DNA from: Cucumis sativus
Lineage: Eukaryota; Streptophyta; Magnoliopsida; Cucurbitales; Cucurbitaceae
Direction of reading: 5' to 3'
Length of the DNA stretch: 64,000 nucleotides
Assembly (NCBI RefSeq): GCF_000004075.3
Contig: NC_026659.2
Location: forward strand, 1,240,001-1,304,000
Of the stretch, positions 24,792-36,009 are shown in pieces. The first letter of the stretch is position 1. The number at the start of each line of letters is the position of its first letter. A model generated the notes under the pieces. The model saw only the letters and a list, made by a program, of their open reading frames with translations. It searched no databases and was not told the DNA's origin. Both the position numbers and the translations under genes were made by a program.

Positions 24792-27057
24792 ATGGCTTCC
24801 TCACCTCCTTCTAAACGCCGTCGTAAAAGCCTCACTATTGATGATGCTTTTGAGACCTTACTTGCCACTTCTTCCTCTGTTAATCGATTGTCCCCTGTCG
24901 TGGTTTTCGCTCACGGTGCTGGCGCCCCTTCTTCTTCTGAATGGATGATCAGGTCTTTCTTCTCCTTTTATCTCTGCCCTTTAATTTAGTTTATGATTTA
25001 CAACAACTGTGTGGCTAGGGTGATACGAATTTAGGGTTCATTTTTCAGTTATGGGGATAGTTGTTCCTTGAGCTTTGCTGCTACAGTTTACTTGCTCGGC
25101 TTTTAGAATTTATTTGTTTTTATCGTGAAGTTTAATGATTCCACATCAATCATTTTAACGGTGGAATTCTTTTTCGGTTGTGGAAATTGGGAAGTCTAGT
25201 GTGGAATTTCTTGCTGAGTGGAATTCTGTTTCTGTATCTGACCATGTTTTTTAATCTCTTTTTTTGAGATTTAAATTGTTGTATTGCCATGGTTTGCTTT
25301 TATCACGTTATTTTTTACCAATTAGTTGACCTATAAACACTAAAATTTCTCGATTGCTTCCAGATGGAAGGATATGTTAGGCAAGGCATTGCATGCCGTT
25401 GAAGTTGTCACTTTTGATTATCCATGTGAGTGCTTCACATTTAACGATACATTGGTATAGTATCGTGTTCATTTTGATATGTTACTAGTATGAAAAGAAC
25501 TCGAATTTTGGTTGTTTCTTTCAATTAATCTTTTGCGTTTTGATTTGACAGATATTTCTGGTGGAAGGAAATCTCCTCCCAAGGCAGAAAAATTGGTTCC
25601 ACATCATGTAGAAATTGTCAAAAGGGCAACTGCAAAGTACCCTGGGCACCCTTTGGTTTTGGCGGGTAAATCAATGGGTTCGAGGTAATAATTTTGTTTG
25701 TTTGTTTGCTTGCAATCATCCTTTTTGAAATATTTCCAAATTGTATGGTCTTTGGTCGCTATACATGGAATGAACTTCTCAAGTGTTTTAGAATTTTGAT
25801 TTCTTTAGACAGTCTATTGAAATGAATGAAAATATCCCAGGTGATTTTTGGGACTAATTCACTTATTACTTTGGGGTTTTTAAACAGTATATAACTTTCT
25901 ACTTCATATGTAATAAGTTTGAGATTTTCTGTCATATGTGGTTTTTACTTATTTTATTTATTGGCAGAGTAAGTTGCATGGTAGCTTGTGAGGAAGACAT
26001 TCATCCTTCTGCAATTATTTGCTTGGGGTATCCCTTGAAGGTTTGAGATTATTTATGCATATCAGATTGAAAAAGCCTTCAGGCTTTAGGGTAAATAAAC
26101 TGATTTTTAGTTGTGGTTTTCGTTGGAAATAATTGTTATGGTCATAACAATCTTGAGACAACCTTAATTTCTTAATAAAAAATTTGATGGGTAAATGACG
26201 TTGTCCTTCTAGAATTGCGATAAGTTAGTGCCATGACTAATATACGTTGGATTTGGACTTATACACAAATTAAAGTGTTTGGAGTTAATAGCTGTCAGTC
26301 TTAATGGGTTTGGAAGATGATTGCGGTTAAAAAATGGCAATGAAGTTGACATCTTACGCTGTATAAATGAATCTTCAAGCTTGTGCCGATTAATCATGTA
26401 AAATTGCATATTTTAGGGCTTGAAAGGGGATGTCCGAGATCAGACGCTGTTGCAAGTTACGGTTCCCATCATGTTTGTACAGGTACTTCATCTTCGCACC
26501 ACTTACAGCAAAAATTGAACAATGTATCCTGCAATGTTCTCTTCCGAAATATATGAATCATAGCTCACATCTTCTGTAGCAAAGTAATAATATAGACCTG
26601 GATCCACGATGGAGCATTAACTATTGTCATGCTTTGTACTGATTGGTATAATATTTTTGTTGGTTTTCCTTTGTCAATTGGACCATGGATTGAATGTTAT
26701 CATCTTGCACCTGATATTCGAGTGCTTTGAGTAGTGAATGCTGGCATGTATTGTTGATAATAGAATTTTAACAAAACATAAAACATTCAAAAACACTTGA
26801 GACATTTGATTGATGTTGAATGATATCACTGTGCCATTCAGGGTAGCAGGGATGCTCTGTGTCCTCTAGAGAAGCTGGAGGATATTCGGAAGAGGATGAA
26901 ATCAATCAGTGGTTTACATGTTATTGATGGTGGTGACCATTCTTTTCAGATTTCAAAGAAATATCTTCAGGGCAAAGGTTCGAGTAAAGACGAAGCCGAA
27001 AGTCTTGCTGCTCAGGCCCTTGCAACTTTTGTTTCTGGGTTTCTTGGATGGCTTTAA
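24792..27057 (+). CDS. TEX30/KANSL3-like alpha/beta hydrolase
   Basis: A 236-residue small alpha/beta-hydrolase of the family annotated as testis-expressed 30 or KAT8 regulatory NSL complex subunit 3-like. Exons: 24792-24952, 25364-25425, 25552-25684, 25968-26040, 26417-26482 and 26842-27057; all introns are GT-AG and frames join cleanly. Visible features in order: a basic N-terminus (SKRRRK, residues 7-12); VVVFAHGAGA, an oxyanion-type loop; GKSMGSR, the nucleophile elbow with Ser115; VPIMFVQGSRD with Asp169; and DGGDHSF with His198. The Ser-Asp-His triad is thus complete. Plant members are single-domain, without the long extensions of animal KANSL3. The basic N-terminal patch could direct it to the nucleus. 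The substrate is unknown. The start is the first ATG after the leader and gives the family's usual length. Confidence 0.93.
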
Positions 27058-27600
27058 CTAAAGCCTTCTTTCCTTGTACAAATGTGTGTTTTAGAGGTTT
27101 AATTTGTAACATAAATGGTTGTAATGTCAGCTTATAAATTTTTCAACCAAAATTATGTACGCTAGTTTTAGTACTTCCCTTCTCTTTCTGTAGTTCTGGT
27201 CAAAAGGGAACTCATTTTCCTTTTTATTGTTTGTTGAATCCTTATATAAAATTTGAGATGCCTCTCATCTCATTTTATTTTCTCATGAATTGCATACTCA
27301 TTTTACATTTAACATTTAACATATATCTATTGGTTGATGTTATTTAGACAAAGTACATTTGAGGTTAAAAATGTGATGCTATTTGTAGGAGAAGGAACCG
27401 AACTATCGGCTTTCAATTGTTGAAGTGGTAATTAGTGTCTTATCCATTAAATTTTTTTTGGATTTTCAAATTCACGTGCTCCTAAGTGGTAAGGCTAGCG
27501 TTAAGTTATTTTTTTTTAGTGGTAAGGCTAGATATGTTAAGTTTTTTTCCGATTAAAGAAACAAATTGGGTTGAAGATAACGTGGAAATCGATAACAAGG
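27058..27600. other. 3' flank of hydrolase gene and spacer
   Basis: Untranslated tail and intergenic DNA between two convergent genes. A short duplicated phrase (AGTGGTAAGGCTAG) occurs at about 27485 and 27519. No other gene was seen. Confidence 0.5.
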
Positions 27601-28081
27601 ATAGGAATACAGAAGTTTTATTTCAAACAAGAAAGAAATAGGTACAGTAAAGTCTTATAAATTATCATCTTTATACAACATAGTGTATCTTTATTTCTGC
27701 TTCACGCAAATTCATAGTAGTAGTAGCTAGTTTAGAGGCATCCACACTGTTCTTTTAATTGATGCACCTTCCTTCTCTCCGTTCATTTCTGCAAGTCCAA
27801 TCCAAATAATTACATTATGAAACAAATGAGAAACAGAAATCAAAATTTAAAAAATTGAAGGGAAAGATACCAACGACAATGCATCAGATCCTATCGGTTA
27901 AAAATCAACAGTTACGTCTATCACAATCTGTTGTTAGCATGCTAAAACTAAACGTAACTACTCATGTTTTGGCAAGTAATTAAATAGTCTAACACTTGGT
28001 AAATTTAATTTCACAACGGTAGTAAAATCCGAAATGATATTATTAATCGGAGAAATTGGAAAGAAGAAAATCGAATTTACC
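27600..28081 (-). other. Probable 3' UTR with an intron, histidine-rich gene
   Basis: Donor at 28080-28079 and acceptor TGCAG ending at 27789 would remove about 290 bases just after the stop codon. The following exon (from 27788) contains AATAAA-type poly(A) signals on the minus strand near 27690 and 27615. Because the stop is so close to the junction, this intron should not trigger nonsense-mediated decay. Confidence 0.5.
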
Positions 28082-28083
28082 TT

Positions 28084-28575
28084 TTAATTGTGACATTCAT
28101 TTTCACCGTCACTACTATCACTGCTATGGTCAGAAAAGGCTTCCTTGATGTTATGCAACGAACATCCTTCCTTTTTCTCTTTGTGTTCCTTCTTCTTTTT
28201 TGACCCACTTTCCTTGCAGTTGCAGTCATTGCCAGAGTGGTGCACCGCGCCTGGTGCCGGTGGAGCATGGTCGTGATGGTGGCCTTTGAAGGCGCAGTTG
28301 CACTTGTCGGGTGCATGGATGCCGACGCAATGGTGTTCATGTTGTTGTTGGTGGTGGTGGTGGTGGTGGTGGTGGGTGGTGGTGGTGGTGTGGGTGTGGG
28401 TGCGGGTGTGCGGGTGCTGGTGCGGGTGCGGGTGCGGGTGCGGATGCTGGTGTGGGTGCGGGTGAGGATGCTGGTGCGGGTGAGGATGCTGGTGCGGGTG
28501 CGGGTGCGGGTGCCGGCGATGGTGGTGGTGCTGGCCATGGCGATCAGCTGGCTTGGTGCCTTGTTGGCATGCCAT
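28084..28575 (-). CDS. Histidine-rich, probably metal-binding disordered protein
   Basis: A 163-residue protein, not assigned to a family. After MACQQGTKPADRHG comes a His-Pro repeat region (residues 16-56, units such as HPHPHQ), a threonine patch, eight consecutive His (68-75), Cys-X-Cys pairs (CNC at 92-94 and 118-120), a Lys/Glu segment (126-136) and a Ser/Asp tail. Histidine makes up roughly a third of the protein, so zinc, copper or nickel binding is likely. The Lys-rich and Ser-acidic segments recall small histidine-rich dehydrins, but no clear K-segment is present. ATG at 28575 is the only start in this frame. A TATA box lies 80 bases upstream. A strong donor (AAG/GTAAAT) stands only three bases after the stop and a good acceptor at 27789, so the 3' untranslated region probably has an intron. 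The coding minisatellite may vary in length between individuals. Confidence 0.75.
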   Translation of the reverse strand: MACQQGTKPADRHGQHHHHRRHPHPHPHQHPHPHQHPHPHPHQHPHPHPHPHQHPHTRTHTHTTTTTHHHHHHHHQQQHEHHCVGIHAPDKCNCAFKGHHHDHAPPAPGAVHHSGNDCNCKESGSKKKKEHKEKKEGCSLHNIKEAFSDHSSDSSDGENECHN

Positions 28576-28653
28576 TGATGCAATAAAAGTTGAAGCTTTT
28601 GTGTTAGGACTGGAAGGAATTCTGCTTGGTTAATGCATAGCTAAGTTTGGAGG

Positions 28654-28662
28654 ATTTTTATA
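28654..28662 (-). promoter_or_regulatory. TATA box of the histidine-rich protein gene
   Basis: TATAAAAAT on the minus strand, about 80 bases before the start codon, predicting a leader of about 50-55 nt. The close match and spacing support the gene being real and transcribed from this strand. Confidence 0.6.
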
Positions 28663-28689
28663 CTCATCAAAAGTGGATTTGATAGCGAA

Positions 28690-30600
28690 CCCCATATTCA
28701 AAATTATTCCTTTTTTATTTAAAACTTTCTTAAAGAAACAAACTTTTATGAGTTATTTTTCAGTTGATATTGATAGGGTAAAGGAATATATATATTATAA
28801 TTGTATAGGTTTATTACATTGTAAATTCATGAAAATTCAAACTAATGACCTATCACAACCTTAGTCAATATTGATGGGTTAAATGTGCTCTAAATATGTC
28901 TCTTCACATATTTTGAAAGATTTTGGATAAGCTTTCTAACTTTTTTTTAATTTTATTGAATTAATCCATATAATTGAATTATTAAGGAAGTTTAGAATTA
29001 ATAAATACCAATACACTAATCTAACCTAAATTTTAAAGGTTGAGTTGAAAGTTGTGCCGTCAGGTTTTACAACTAGTTAACTCAACCAACTTGAATTGTC
29101 GAGTGAGTTTTATATACACTCTTTAATTACTAGAAGCAAAATTCAAACTAACGAAGGAATACAAGGAATCAAACCAATACTTTTTAAGTTATGACTAAAA
29201 TAGGGAATTGAAAAATATTTTTAAAAAATAACTTTCTTTTTTATATATATGAAGCCAATAAAGTCACATCAACCCATTTGAATAATAATGTTGAAATTGG
29301 ATAAAAGGTTAAATACTTTTAAGAGAAGGGGAAAATCATATAAACTATAAAAAAAAAACTCTCTTGAGGTCTGATTTAAGGAGAGGAAATCAGATTCTTT
29401 ATTTTTATTTTTTACAAAAGAATGAAAGATGAGTTGTGTTTATCATAATTTGACCTTTGAGAATTCAAAGGGGAAAAAAATATATATTTTATGGTTCTAG
29501 GTTGATCTTATAATTCTACATGTATTTGGATGTTTAAAGATTTATCAATTTTGTATTGTTACATATGATCAATGTAACAAATTGTTTATGTTTAGATGTT
29601 ATTTTAAAAGATATCAAGTTACATATAATGAATGGCAAAAAACGTTGTCAACAACAAGTAAAAGTGATTATTCGAACATCTAATCATGAAGTTTTTATTA
29701 TATATATCGTCGTAGATATTCTAACTAAATGTCATACTTGGAGTGTTGAGTGTCTCTCTTTTTATTTATCTCGGTTGAGTTCGTAAGAGTCACCCGACCA
29801 GTGTATTCTTTGGGCAGCTAGCTTTCTTGTTTTCTACTTACAAAGGGGAGGAAGAAACAAGTTCCCTATTCAAAATATAGATACCGAAAGAAGGGGTTCT
29901 AGTAGATTTTCTTTCTATCTTTTCTTGTGGTGAACATATGCTTAACCTATTTAATTCGAAGACATAGTTGTTTTAACCAGTTGAACTGTGTTCAAGTTGA
30001 CATAAGTTTTAAAATTATTTGAATTAAGAAAATATGAGATTCAATCAATACGAATTTGTTTATAATGTGTTTTTGCTCTTGTAAGTTTGTACACATTTAA
30101 TTTAATATATTTTCTCTCTTTCTTAAAAAGTTATTTATAAATATTGAATTGTTTAAGAAAAAAGAGGATGGAGTTAGAATTAGAACATATATACTCAAAA
30201 TGAGGAAATGGGAGAGATTCAAAGAAGAAATAACAAAATATGAATTATTTCATTTGTTAATTGAGTTTATGCCTACAACAGACAAAGGAATTCTTATTTA
30301 GAATCAAATGCTTTACAACCTAAATTATTCTTTGCCTTTTAAACAAAAAATAAATATCAAAATGAAAATAAAAATAAAAATGTGTCGATAAACGATAAAG
30401 AAAAGCTAAAGGTATGTTTTGTTCGCGATTCGAGATAATTTTTGTTATATATTATAGTAAATTCGAATTAGGTTCTTGAAAATCTGTTTTCAAGTTTTAT
30501 AATCTGAATAGTGCAGATTCTAATAAACCATATTTTCAGGTTTTTTATTATAAAATTTAGAATTCATAATTATATTACATTAAAAAGAAAAACATTTGCT
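28690..30600. other. Intergenic AT-rich DNA
   Basis: No supported nuclear gene. One segment of different composition (about 29775-29935) is listed separately. Open frames here lack domains. Confidence 0.5.
29775..29935. other. Possible mitochondrial-DNA insertion (NUMT)
   Basis: About 160 bases differ in texture from the AT-rich surroundings: fewer homopolymers, more even base use, and phrases such as GAAAGAAGGGGTTCTAGTAG that resemble plant mitochondrial DNA. This rests on pattern memory only; no gene was identified in it. Confidence 0.3.
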
Positions 30601-31344
30601 TACAAAGTTAAAAGAAAGAATAGTTCTTTAAAGACTAAACTGTATGATGACAATGGATTGTTTTGTTAACAGATAATCTCAAACAACAGAATCTGACACC
30701 AAGAGACAAATATATGCTCTCAGGTGAATTTGAATCAACGATTTGCTCAATAAATGTAAGGAGCAAGACTTGAACCAATTCGAGTTCAATATATTTAGCA
30801 CTTTTTTTCTGTACAGAAGGAGCTTTTGCACTCATATTACTCGTAGTTCACCACACCACAATCATGTCAAATAAGCTGAGCAACTGAGGAATAATGAAGA
30901 AAAAGAGAAAAAATGGTTTGCACATATTATTTTGAAGTGGACAAGCGAGGAACTTTATGCACTACTTGCAAGAACTGATTAAAGTCGCTTGGAAATTGGC
31001 TGTGCATCAGTAGAATGAAAAGCAGCAAGACTCCTGCAGTAAAGGAATGAGAATAGTTCTCAATGGAAATTTTATTGAAACCTAAAAGACCTTAACAGTT
31101 GTGCAAATGCTAAGAAGTTAGCCAAAAGCTTCCATAAAGCAAAACCAAGATAGAATCATAATTATAATGGTTGATGAGTGATGAGTGATGTTCATACAAC
31201 TCAAAGGGGAAGTTTATATAACAGTGGAGGAGAGAGTAAAACGAGAATGCACATTTTTAATATTGCTTGATTTTTCGTCGTATATTTAAAGGCCACAAAG
31301 CCCATAGAAACAAATATTTCAACAAAAGTGTTTGGAACATATAA
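30600..31344 (-). other. Probable 3' UTR region of the DUF3593 gene, with a candidate extra exon
   Basis: Minus-strand sequence after the stop codon of the plastid membrane protein. It holds a 35-residue open frame at 31033-30927 directly behind a good acceptor (TTTACTGCAG), beginning VLLLFILLMHS, and a second frame of 66 codons at 30835-30635. The first is phase-compatible with splicing from the 18-nt exon of the neighbouring gene. Otherwise this is likely untranslated tail. Confidence 0.4.
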
Positions 31345-32604
31345 CTATTTATCTAACACAGCCTCCTCTTTTTCCAACTCTAGAACAGATGAGGATGTAG
31401 AGTTTTCAGCCTCCCCATATTTCCTAAGAGCTCCTCTCAATCCCAACACAATGAAAAGATTTGTCAGAGTGAGAAGTGATTCAGCCCCTCCATGTAACCA
31501 GTCAACATTAGACAAGGAAGTTCCATAATGAACCTTTGCTGTTCCAAGAGAGCAAAGCAATTGGAATTTAAACAATTTGGTCATTTATGAAAGAAGAAAA
31601 AGTAGAGCAATGTGAATATAAAATGTTGTTTAATGAGGAATAATTACCATATATTCCAGCAGGAACTGCAGAGTTGTAGCCAGCATGAATTGAAATCAAG
31701 TAGTTATCAGTAATAAATAATAGGCATTAGGATTAAAATTTTCATTCAAAAAGTGTAAAAAGAATTTCAACCAGATTCGGAGGAAGTTCATGTGAAAGAA
31801 ACCAAAAACCAAAATGAAAACTAACAGAGAAATTGTACTGATAAGGGGAAAAAATTACAATATCAATAACAAGATTGATACTTTAATCTTTGCTGACAAC
31901 TAAACTGTCCGAATATGAAAAAGTTACCATCCAAAGGTCGATGGTTCAATCCTACCACCACAATTCCACAATTGCTGAACTCAAAAAGAAAAGAAAAAAT
32001 AAACCCAATATGCAAATTCTACTTCAAACACCGTTCTTCCTGTTTGTAAACTGTAACAAAGTGGATAAAGATGCCAATTCTTCTGCAAGCAAATACAAAT
32101 GGGTAGATATATCCTAATCTAGTAATTCTAAACTTCAAAATCGGAGGTAATTCATAGACCCACAAGCCAATTTCTCTAAAAATCAAGAAGTTGTGCCACC
32201 CTTATTGGACTGAAAATAAAAAATAAAGGAGATGGGAACTCACTGGTAGCACCCACAAAGGCAAGCAAGAAATAGAAACCGAAGAGAGTGAGCTTGGGAG
32301 CGGTCTTTGATTTGGTGATGAAGTACAAGAAACCAATGTAAGGAAAGAGGGAAAAGGCAAAAATCTGGGAGGCTATGCTCTGAGAATCGATGTTGGGCGC
32401 CCATGGATCCACAGGTAAAATTGCCCCACAGATAATCCCATTTCTTTTACTTATGAAGCTTCTGTTTCTGAGAGGGTGAGGCTCCACTGAAATCCTGTAT
32501 GGGTTTGCTCCAACACTGGGGAAAGAAGAAGGAGAAGAGCTCAGAAAAGTTGAGATGAATGGAGAAGTTGGAGGGTGACGAAGAGAACAGAGATGGGTTA
32601 TCAT
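31345..32604 (-). CDS. Plastid-targeted DUF3593-type membrane protein
   Basis: A 190-residue protein of a family shared by plants and cyanobacteria, function unknown; DUF3593 is my best recollection of its name. Exons on the minus strand: 32604-32244, 31665-31648 (only 18 nt) and 31538-31345; all introns are GT-AG. Residues 1 to about 60 are Ser/Pro/Arg-rich with few acidic residues, typical of a chloroplast transit peptide. The conserved core starts DPWAPNIDSQSIASQ (66-80), followed by three hydrophobic segments at about 78-96, 104-126 and 146-162, with SNVDWLHGGAESL (136-148) between the last two. The tail is acidic. The tiny middle exon encodes IPAGIY and restores the family sequence perfectly, so it is believable. 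The open frame extends 5' of the ATG but has no earlier ATG. Thylakoid or envelope location is inferred. Confidence 0.9.
31648..31665 (-). other. 18-nt microexon of the DUF3593-type gene
   Basis: Bounded by acceptor TCTGCAG (ending 31666) and donor GTAATT (31647). It supplies codons for IPAGIY, splitting the first and last codon with its neighbours. Flanking introns are about 578 and 108 bases. Confidence 0.85.
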
Positions 32605-32679
32605 CTTTGGAAGGAAATGGGATTGATTTCTATGGCTTTTGGTCAATTGGGTAGTGAGGTTTGCAGCTCCGAAGTTCAA

Positions 32680-35500
32680 ACAACTAGGATTGGGTCATTT
32701 GCAGTGAAGAAAAATCCAGAAAACAATTTTATTTGGGTCTTAAAATTTGGAGTTCAAAAGGAAAAATACGAAATTGGTTTTTACTTTAATTTGAGTATTA
32801 ATTATAACTTTATGGTCAATCTTTGAGATTTTTTCGTTGTTTGTTTGAATTTAAGTTTATCAAATTGTAGGTGCAAAAATAGAAAAAAAAATTATGATAA
32901 TAAAATGGCTCGAACTAAAACCTCCTAAATTAACAAATTTAAAATTGAATAGGTCTAACGGTTTAGTATATCTAATTACTTGTTATATTTGTAATATACA
33001 AAAGAAAAAGATTCGGTAGAAAATTTCAAACTCCAAACTTTTTGGTGAATGGAGTAAGCAACAATAGCCGAAAAACTGAGTCGAACATATCGAAACCAGC
33101 TTAACGGAAGGTTGGAGGACTAATTTTTTTTAAGGAAAAAAAAACCGATTGGGGTCAGTTTTGTAAACATTCGGTTAGAAATCGAATATATTAATATTAT
33201 GTATCTTTCTTAAATATAATATATAAACTATATTTTTCTAGTAGAATATCTAAATATTTAAAAGAAATAGAAAAAGAATGAGACCCTCCTAAATGAAGAA
33301 AAAATATAGAAAATTGCATCAGATTCACAAAACTATTTAGAAAAAAACAATTAATGACACATTTTTTTCATATTGCAAATATGACAAATAATTAGTGATA
33401 TCGTATTGTTACCAACTTTTAAATTTGTTACTTTTGTAATTTTAGAAAATGCAGTGATGTGGGTCTTTTTATCATAATTTTTTTTTTGCTATTTTGAAAA
33501 GAAAGAAGAATTGGTTGAGACAATCTTAAACCAAACATAACCTTCTGAAAAAACCAACCAACTTGTTTAACACTGGTTTTGAATTTTCTATATAGATAAC
33601 ATCGATTTTAATGTCAATTTCTGTATTGTTAAGTCTTAGTCCATCCTCATAGTCTTCATATATGAATAACTCCTATTTTTCTATCTTTACATGTATGCTT
33701 TTGGTAGAGCATCAAATAAACCTAAAAAAACATGCAATTAATTGCTACTAATAGGTTTGAGGTTGGAACGTAATCAAAATTAGTGATATACCCATTATTT
33801 GTATGAGATGATTGTGTAACATAAAAAAAAATTATGAAAAAGAAATCTTAAATCTAATGTGATGAAATTGATATTACAGCCCATTATAAATACATTACAT
33901 TTCAGCCACCTAAAATTCAAGTGCTTTTTTAGTTCATATTTTCTTAAAATATTTTAATATTTAATCTTTTGATGGGTTTTTTCTAGAATTTGAAATTTGC
34001 ATTAATAAAAATCACGAGAAACAACTGATGACATAGTGAGAATTGGTAGAAAATTGAAGTCCCATGCCCATCACCTTCTATCTCTCCCTCACTGCCATTA
34101 ATATGGTGATCATGTATCATAAATATTTATACTGTTACATTATATATACATGTATATAAAAGTTGAATTTATCCTCTACACACTACACATGTTGTAAAAT
34201 AAAAATCATTAAAATCATTAATAGCTTTCAAGGGTTTAGATGAATATCATTCAGCTTCAAAATTGTTATTTTAAGTTATTATTTGAGATTATTCTTCTCC
34301 AATAAAAATTTGAATACTATCCTAATATATAATACTCAATTCTTTCACATTATACATTTATCTTCGTAAATATTATTCGACTCCAAATTAATATTAATGG
34401 AATCTCATTCTATCTTTTATATATAATTGTAACCAGAAAAATCAATTTCCTAGATGCATGCACTAGTCTAGAAATCTATCTTTTTTTATCATGATGTAAG
34501 TCAAACTATTTAAAGAGAAACGCATTTGTGGGAAGTGTTCTCGTAAGAACTCGAAGGATTTTTCACTTTAGTACATGTAATTAGTTGAAGCACGCTTAAA
34601 GTATGAAAAGTTGATCGATGTGCATAAGTGTCATCATATAGGGCATGTTCTTGGAGTTATCTTCCCTCCTATCATGTTTTTTCTTGTTCTTGTTCTTTTT
34701 TTTTTTATGTTACATGGAGTGTGTAGTAGTAACAATAATAATAGTTTATAAATAAATACATAATTACTTTTCTGGGCTCTACTTTGTCATTAATGGGTTT
34801 GGTATTTTAAAGAGTCACACCATTATATATATTAATGACAGGTTTGATGCCATATTTGTAGCTGTATATGTACTAAACCCTAAATAAATTATGAAAATGT
34901 ATTAAAGAAGAAGCTTCCTTCATCTTTAAAGCATACCTAAAATAATACTCCACTTTACTATACTATACTTTGCCCCTCTTCTACGAAACTCTACACAGCT
35001 AAGACTACCAGAGGAAAAAAATTACATTTTTCTTTTGTTAAATGCTCAAACTTTTTGGTGTGTACACTTTGGTTAATAATAATGTTTATAAACATATTAT
35101 TTATTTAATTTGTTATCAACATGGTGTGTTAGATATTCCTATTCGCAAATCGATATAATGCAACTAAATATCTTAGAAATACATATTTTTTTCAAACTTC
35201 AATCAACACTACCTAAAGTCTTGGAGTCATTATCATCACACAAGGATTATTTTTTGAAAATTAGTTTCTAAATACCAAAAACATAAATAAACTGTCCAAA
35301 TAATTACTGGATCAATACTTCAATACCCTAAACTTTATAATATGGTAACATATAAATTTTGAAGTGTACAACTGAGGAAGTGTTTAAAGATAGTAAAACT
35401 TGAGAAAATTAGAAATCTAAATACAAGTAAGCCTAACATGTGTTAATATAGTTAATTAACATCTAAAAAAACAAACTAATTCACATATATTCTAAGAACT
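32680..35500. other. Intergenic AT-rich DNA
   Basis: Upstream region of the DUF3593-type gene and gene-free spacer. No supported exon, RNA gene or recognisable transposon coding region was seen. Confidence 0.5.
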
Positions 35501-35516
35501 AATTAAGAAGGCATCT

Positions 35517-36002
35517 TCAAGCACAAGAAATACTCATAGAAGTAGCCGCTGTGAATCTCTCCGACGTCGTCCGCCGAACCAAAGACCCAATTTCCGGCGA
35601 AAATCCGGGAAATCCAACCTCCGGAACAGCAGAAAGTGAATTCGCTTCATCTTCATACAGAACGTAGAATCCATGATCGTCGTCGACTCGTTCCGGATTA
35701 GCCTCAAAGGTGCCAGGGATGGAATTGGTCTTGTGCTTGAAAACGGAGCGGAGAAATTTGTGCAGAGACCTAGAGATCTTGGAGGATCTTTTGGAAGGCG
35801 GGGGTGGAGGAGGAGGAGGAGGAGGAAGAAGAGTGCAGAGGCGGCCGGGGAGGTGAGGCATGGACAGAGTTCTTGAAGCAATTGCTGAATCGAGTTGGCG
35901 TTTGAGGGAATTGAGTTCGAATGAATCGTAGAGAGAGCTTCCGCAGTCCCAAACGACGGCGGATTGAGTGGATTTGGATTTGTTGAATGTGGGGGTCGCC
36001 AT
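35517..36002 (-). CDS. Uncharacterised plant protein with WDCGSxLYDSFEL motif
   Basis: A 161-residue single-exon protein. It carries VVWDCGSSLYDSFELNSLKR (residues 16-35), a motif I recognise from small plant proteins of unknown function. This is followed by a run of ten prolines (60-69), a basic stretch (SKRSSKISRSLHKFLRSVFK, 70-89) and a C-terminal part with YVLYEDEANS. No signal peptide or membrane segment is visible. The basic patch could bind nucleic acid or membranes, or serve as a nuclear signal; that is inference. The start is the first ATG, preceded by a CT/AG-rich leader. The proline run also generates long antisense frames, which are shadows. Confidence 0.82.
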   Translation of the reverse strand: MATPTFNKSKSTQSAVVWDCGSSLYDSFELNSLKRQLDSAIASRTLSMPHLPGRLCTLLPPPPPPPPPPSKRSSKISRSLHKFLRSVFKHKTNSIPGTFEANPERVDDDHGFYVLYEDEANSLSAVPEVGFPGFSPEIGSLVRRTTSERFTAATSMSISCA

Positions 36003-36009
36003 TTTGGGG

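Noticed and set aside
28077-28583. A 168-codon minus-strand frame rich in Thr/Arg, overlapping the histidine-rich gene
   Set aside because: It has no ATG at its beginning (it opens with TTG) and reads the same repeat in another frame.
28237-28586. Two plus-strand frames rich in Val/Gly/Ala over the histidine-rich gene
   Set aside because: They are antisense readings of the His-Pro minisatellite; the minus strand has the TATA box, start and UTR signals.
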